From Apiospora phragmitis (lineage: Eukaryota; Ascomycota; Sordariomycetes; Amphisphaeriales; Apiosporaceae): DNA of 64,000 nt. Location: contig JAQQWL010000006.1 of the NCBI GenBank assembly GCA_038363925.1, positions 3,576,501 to 3,640,500 on the forward strand, given 5' to 3'. The notes under the pieces are model-generated. The model was not told the origin of the DNA. It ran no database searches and saw only the letters and a program-made list of their open reading frames with translations. The translations under genes were made by a program, and so were the position numbers. Below are positions 58,603 to 64,000 of the stretch, piece after piece; the first letter of the stretch is position 1; each line of letters begins with the position of its first letter.

Positions 58603-61600
58603 ATGGCAACCGCTACAGTGACTGCCGTGCTGACAACCACTGTCAAGGCTGCTTCGTCCGCAGTCTCGCCTACCGGCACCAATCGAGCCACCCCGCAAGG
58701 AGGCATTCTCGAGGGTGTCCTGCCCAACGAGTATAGTGCCTCGGACCCGATCAAACTCTTTATCATCCAGGTACGAATAGGGGAGGAATTCCCGGTTCAT
58801 CTGACAGACTCGTTGATCGAGAACCTACCTGGACTGGGTAGTGGTATACAACAGCCAAGGAAGGGATTAAATATCCATTTCCTTTGCTATCAAAACAGAA
58901 GTATAAAAACACGTTATCGGCGAAAGTGATGGGATGACAATACGGAGACTAATCGCTCCCTGACTGTACGCACATGAATATAGGCTGGCATCATCATCAT
59001 ACTATGCCATCTACTGCACTACCCGCTCTCGCGCTTCGGGCAGCCGCGCGTCATCGCCGAGGTCATCGGCGGCATCCTGCTGGGCCCCTCGGTGCTGTCG
59101 CGGATCCCCGGCTTCCATGATGCCATATTCCCGGTGGCCTCGATGCCCGTGCTCAACAACGCCGCGAACCTGGGCCTGATCCTGTTTCTGTTTCTCATCG
59201 CCCTCGAGGTCGACATCCGCCTCTTCACCGCCAACTGGCGCGTCGCCCTGACTGTTGGGTTCGCGGGCATGATCCTGCCTTTTGGGCTGGGCTGCGCCGT
59301 CGCTTGGGGCCTCTACCACCAGTTCCACGCCAACGACGGCAGCGTTGTACTGATCAACTTCGGCGTCTACGCCCTCTTCATCGGCACAGCCCTCGCCATC
59401 ACGGCCTTCCCCGTCCTCTGCCGCATCCTCTCGGAGCTGAACCTGCTGCGCACGCCCGTCGGCGTCACGGTCCTGGCCGCGGGCGTCGGCAATGACGTCG
59501 TCGGCTGGATCCTCCTGGCCCTCTGCGTCGCGCTCGTCAATAACAGCTCCGGCGTCGCGGCGCTTTATGTGCTGCTCGTCGCCATCGGCTGGGTCCTGTT
59601 CCTCGTCTTTGCGGTGAAGCCTGTTTTCCACTGGATCCTGAGGAGGACGGGCAGCATCCAGAACGGTCCGACACAGGGCATGGTCGGGCTGACCATCTTG
59701 CTCGTGTTGACGTCCGCTTGGTTCACTGGTAAGCTGTTGGGATTTGTCTTGTTCAACCCATCACGTTTGATTATCGTTACTAGAAGCTGAATCTTGCCAT
59801 TCTTACCTATGTAGGCATCATTGGCGTACATCCCATCTTTGGCGGATTCCTGGTGGGACTGATATGTCCCCACGATGGGGGGTTTGCCATCAAACTGACA
59901 GAGAAGATTGAAGACCTCGTCACCGTTTTGTTTCTGCCCTTGTATTTCGCGCTTTCGGGCTTGAATACCGACCTTGGCCTGCTGAACGATGGGTTGACTT
60001 GGGCCTACGTCGTAGCTGTCTGTGGCATTGCTTTCGCTGGCAAGATCATCGGTGGCACGCTCGCGGCCAAGGCTAATCAGCTGGTTTGGCGGGAGAGCCT
60101 CACCATCGGGTGTTTGATGAGTTGCAAAGGATTGGTAGAGTTAATTGTTCTGGTAAGTCGGCTTAATGTTATTATGTCATTATTTGGACATGTTTTTGAG
60201 GCTGACGATGGTGTTGTTCTAGAATATCGGGTTGCAAGCCAAGATCCTCTCACAGACCACTTTCACCATCTTCGTGGTCATGGCTCTGGTTACTACGGTT
60301 GCTACAGCGCCGTTGACGAAATGGCTGTATCCTCCTTGGTATCAAAAGAAGCTCGAGCAATGGAAGCGTGGAGAGATCGACTGGAACGGAACGCCGCTTA
60401 ATGGCCCGGAAGATGCCAGCAATAACATAGACTCGACGACCCAGAAGCTGCAAGATACCAGCATCCGTCGGCTTCTCGTCTATCTCCGAATCGACAGCCT
60501 CCCCAGCATCTTCACCTTCATCTCTCTTCTCGGTGAGGAAGCTGAAGCAGCCGTTATCGACAACTCACCAGGAGACGCTGCAACAAAAACAACGCCTGAA
60601 CAGGATACCAAGACCGCCATCATCAAGAAGCGGCCCCTGGAAGCCCATGGTCTACGCATTCTGGAACTTACCGATCGTACGTCCTCGGTCATGAGGGTGA
60701 CTGAGAGTGACGAGTTCACTCGGAGGGACCCCGTCGTGAACACCTTCAAGACCTTTTCGCATCTGCACGACGTCGCCGTCTCGGGCAGCGTAGTCGTAGT
60801 CCCCGAAGACGCCTACGCGCAGACGGTGACAACGCAGGCCGCGACGCAGGAGTCCGAATTCGTCCTGATCCCGTGGAGCGAGGTCGGCGGCAGCGGCAAG
60901 CACACGGACGACGAGTCGGTGCCACTAGTCGGGGCGGTGTCTTCGCAGGACCGCTTCGCCGGGAGGTCGCACCACGAGTTCGTCCAGGGCGTCTTGTCGA
61001 GCGCGGTCTGCAACGTGGGCATCTTCATCAGCAACGGCTTCTTCGGCAGCGGCATCGCCCCTGGGGGAGCGGCGGTGGCCGGGTTGGAGAGGACGGAAGC
61101 GAGCGCGAGCGCGAGCGGCGGCCTGTCTCGCAGCGTCAGCGGGTTCTCGCTGCGCAGCCATAAGGAGGCCGCGCAGCCCCCGGTCGCGGACAAGTCCCAC
61201 CACGTCTTCCTGCCCTTCCTTGGCGGCGTCGACGACCGCGCCGCCCTGCGCTTCGTGCTGCAGCTGGCCCGGAGCCCGCACGTCACGGCCACGATCGCAC
61301 AGCTGAACTGGGAGCCTGTTGCCGCTGCCGACAACGACAATGAAGAGATCACTGTCGTCACCGACGCAATGACGGTTAGCGATGACAAGCACGCTGTGGA
61401 CACCGAGGTCACGGCCCAGGACAGCTCAATGCTCGCCACGGTGCGTGCCTCGCTCCCGGCGATCCTGGTTGAGCGCATCAGCTTCGTCGAGGTGACGGTC
61501 AGCAACGGCTCGACTGTGGAGTCGGCTCTTGGTCTCGCACGAGAGAACGTCGGCCAAAACGCCCAAAACGCTGGAGACATCATTGTCGTGGGCCGTCGAC

Positions 61601-61839
61601 ACCCCAAATTGAAAAGGCACCATACCTCCTCGTCGTTGTCGTCGAGGGCCGCCGCTACAGGTGGTGGGGCTGGCGGTGGCGCAAGCAACAGCAGTCCAGC
61701 CAATAATGGCTCCGAAAACCCGGGTATGGGTAAGACGGTCGGTCTTCTTGGCGAGAAGATGGCCCTGGGTGGTCTCAAGGCAAGTGTCTTGGTCATCCAG
61801 GCCGCTGGGTCAGGGTTGGAAGGCAACATCTACAGGTGA
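58603..61839 (+). CDS. kha1: Kha1-type monovalent cation/proton antiporter (CPA2 family)
   Basis: Four exons: 58603-58770, 58984-59728, 59815-60152 and 60223-61839 (introns 213, 86 and 70 nt); 955 residues, all frames intact. The membrane domain (about residues 45-440) has around twelve hydrophobic segments, the family motif GQPRVIAEVIGGILLGPSVL, TAFPVLCRILSELNLL, the transport-site pair Asn226-Asp227 in GVGNDVVGW, and GLNTDLGLLNDG. The C-terminal half is cytosolic, with a segment VFLPFLGGVDDRAALRFVLQ that resembles a universal-stress-protein-like fold, and a Gly/Ser-rich stretch near 885-915. Yeast Kha1 is a Golgi K+/H+ antiporter affecting pH and cation homeostasis; the same role is inferred. 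The first exon encodes a soluble Thr/Ala/Ser-rich leader, and the membrane core begins at the end of it (DPIKLFIIQ). Confidence 0.93.
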
Positions 61840-64000
61840 TTTTGATCAACGAGCGATCTATTATAGCGCAGGCTTTTCTACTTGACGACGTTTGGGTGGC
61901 ACGACGATATTTCTACATGGGTTTGAAGTCGGGTATACACGACTCGCCTTCCTGGAAATGACAACCATCGTTTGTTGTATAGTTCTTCTACGGGAGCTCT
62001 GCATATCTTCAACACAAGTGTTTTCTCCGGGCTTGGTGGCTAGGAATCTTCATCATCGGCTGGCTACCTATACAAACGTAGCCCGACTTATCCTAGCCCT
62101 GTCCTTATTCGCGACTACTTAGCTTCAGAAAACACGCATGGGCCTATATACTACATAGTATATCTTGGCGCTCTATTCTGGCATGCCGCTTTATTGAACG
62201 AGGTACTCGAACAGGTTCGGGAATACCTTCGCACCCATGCCTGTGTTGATCATCACTCGATCCTGCTTCATGCAGTGTAGTTTCGAAGAACTACAGAATA
62301 AAAACTTGGTATACACCCCAGATTGTCCGAAATAGGCAAGAAAATCTGCAATACGGCTGTGTGATGTGGGTGAAGCCTCTCCCATATCACAAGAGACTTG
62401 CATTATCGGCCCGTTCCCATGCAATGTTAACGCCACAGAGCGAACTACGACGTGTGATGCAAGCAATACGTAAGTATATATAGGTAACTCTGATGGCGCA
62501 GCCAGAAGCCATCGGGAGAGGGATGGGGGAGACAAGTGGGTGGATTTAAGTATATCTGCTCGCTTGCTTACGGCAGTAGGGGTCCCCCCGTAGTCCCAAG
62601 TCGCCGTCCCCTCCAAGCCGCCGCCCGCTGCTAGCCCTTGTCCACTTGTCGGGCATGTATGTATAACTGGACAATGGAACGATACCAAGCCCTACAGCCC
62701 GAAAGATGGGCTGGTGGGATGGGGGTTCGTTTCAGCTCGGCTACGGCGAAGCGTGCTGGAGGGGACGCCACGCTACTTCTGATTAGCTGCGCAGAACACC
62801 GAATGTCTCAGTTCGGGGCAATGTATGGCTATCGCTATATGGCGCGCCAAGTTATTGAGAATGAGGCTTCACCGGCCGGCCTCCTTCTCCTCTTTCTTTT
62901 CATAGTTCTCGGCGACATCCTCAGAGTAAAACTAATTTTGGGTAGTGCCAGCAGCAGTCCCCGTCGCCATGAAGGGTACTTACTTCGGATACCAGTAAGC
63001 TAGGTTAGCTGACCGATATGACATGCCAAAGGCACGTGGAGAGATAAGACAGTTCCGTCCATGCGAGTATGGCCCTTTGCTCGGACAGCCGAAGGATGAG
63101 ACAATGGCATGGGCCGTCCCAAGAATAGCTACCACTCACCCGGGTTTCACCCCAGAACCCAGCAACCAAGGCGACGGGCCCGAGATAAGCCAAAAGTAAA
63201 AGGTAAAAGCAAAACAAGACAGCGGGCAGATGACCAAGTCCTGACTACTTCTAGACTAAGATGCCTCGAGGAGCGCCACATGACGCTACTCCCTATACGT
63301 AGACGAACCCGTCCATATTGAGCAGGGGAATAAAATGATGAAGAAGGGTGAAGGAAAAGAAAGCACACTTGCACCCCGCCTGGCCATAGCTCCTTGCTCA
63401 ACGTGGTTTGTGCCAGTAAGTACATCTCGACATGCTTTGCGTCTCAAGCTTGCTTGACATCCAGGGTAGTCCATGTGTATTGTATGTATGCACATAGATT
63501 TGTACATACCAACTTCGCCCGCAAGACGCGGCGGTGTATGTGGCAAGTTCACAAGTATACAACACCAAGGAGCTGGTCAACCTTCAGCAAGGGCAAGCAA
63601 GTATTTGTAATGATTATATTTTGGCATCGTGGTGGACCAATGTACACACCCAGAGAAACTGTCCTTTCTATGCCGTACCCGATTTTGGACCTGCTCCCAT
63701 GCCCTATAGTAGATACACACTCTCACCTTCGGCCAGCCGTCGTGTCTGAGCTGACTAGTATATCCACCCGCCGCCTTGTATAATAACGCCGCTTTCCCCG
63801 GGCTAGAGAGGCCCGTACAGAAGACGATATGCGCAACTATATGTAGATGAAATAGTAAGGGAAAGAGTGGTGTTTGTGAAAGACATCCGAGTCGTCAAGA
63901 AGGAGCAACACAAACGTGTTACTATAGATCTCCCCATGGCTGAGGTAAAGCCGACTCCCCTAAACATGAACACGAAAAAGGATTTTATGTACCTTGAAGT
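61840..64000. other. 3' flank of Kha1 and unassigned right end
   Basis: About 2.2 kb. The first few hundred bases are the likely 3' UTR. Open frames up to 165 codons (62191-62688, minus) show no domain or splice-supported extension. No RNA gene or mobile element is recognised. Confidence 0.5.

Noticed and set aside
59011..59631. 206-codon antisense open frame opposite Kha1
   Set aside because: It is a shadow of the GC-rich third-position bias of the antiporter exon; the sense frame carries the conserved motifs.
1..64000. CRISPR arrays, secondary-metabolite cluster, intact transposon or retroelement
   Set aside because: No regular spaced repeats; no polyketide synthase, peptide synthetase, terpene cyclase, transposase or reverse transcriptase motif seen in any frame.

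Overview
The window is nuclear DNA of a filamentous ascomycete (Pezizomycotina, most probably Sordariomycetes; the genus cannot be fixed from sequence alone). The grounds are: short spliceosomal introns (about 53-240 nt) with GTRWGT donors, CTRAC-like branch sites and YAG acceptors; a Yap1/NapA-type AP-1 factor with a C-terminal cysteine-rich domain; a Kin1/Par-1 kinase; Hce2/Ecp2-like small secreted proteins; and large intergenic spaces. I see no prokaryotic, viral or organellar genes.

Layout. 1-33 kb is a housekeeping block: the 3' end of an unidentified gene (to 238), a Cue2-type CUE/Smr endonuclease (372-2098, -), an AP-1 bZIP factor (3055-4989, -), a Dos2-like BSD protein (8002-9469, +), the Rps26 escort factor Tsr2 (9709-10456, -), a hormone-sensitive-lipase-like hydrolase (11345-14449, +), mitoribosomal mL41 (15075-15540, -), the SSU-processome factor Utp14 (16004-18773, +), a head-to-head pair of Hce2-like secreted proteins (19022-19699, - and 20415-20942, +), an F-box protein (21759-22567, -), a GPATCH1-like G-patch protein (23204-25579, +), the CCR4-NOT subunit Caf40/Rcd1 (26716-27872, -) and a Kin1-type kinase (29658-32974, -). 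33-58.6 kb is gene-poor: only a CIA30-domain protein (37823-38875, -) and a small bZIP factor (42018-42992, -) are supported, and 15.6 kb upstream of the bZIP gene has no recognisable gene. 58.6-61.8 kb encodes a Kha1-type cation/proton antiporter (+). The last 2.2 kb holds nothing I can support.

How the genes relate. Several serve ribosome production and mRNA fate: Tsr2 (40S maturation), Utp14 (18S pre-rRNA), mL41 (mitoribosome, sharing a 463-bp divergent promoter with Utp14), GPATCH1 (splicing), Caf40 (mRNA decay) and Cue2 (no-go decay). They look like ordinary neighbours, not an operon or metabolic cluster. The effector-like pair is the clearest accessory element.

Main caution. Seven conserved genes in the first 33 kb each need one or two single-base corrections to stay open (eight events, mostly beside homopolymers), while seven other recognised genes are intact. 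After each correction the spliced length is an exact multiple of three. I read this as residual base-calling error in the assembly, not as pseudogenes. I found no clearly new multi-gene system. The best leads are the Hce2-like pair, a stopless 60-nt intron inside the AP-1 redox domain, a GC-AG intron in Utp14, a strongly over-represented intergenic 9-mer, and the very long gene-free flank of the bZIP gene.
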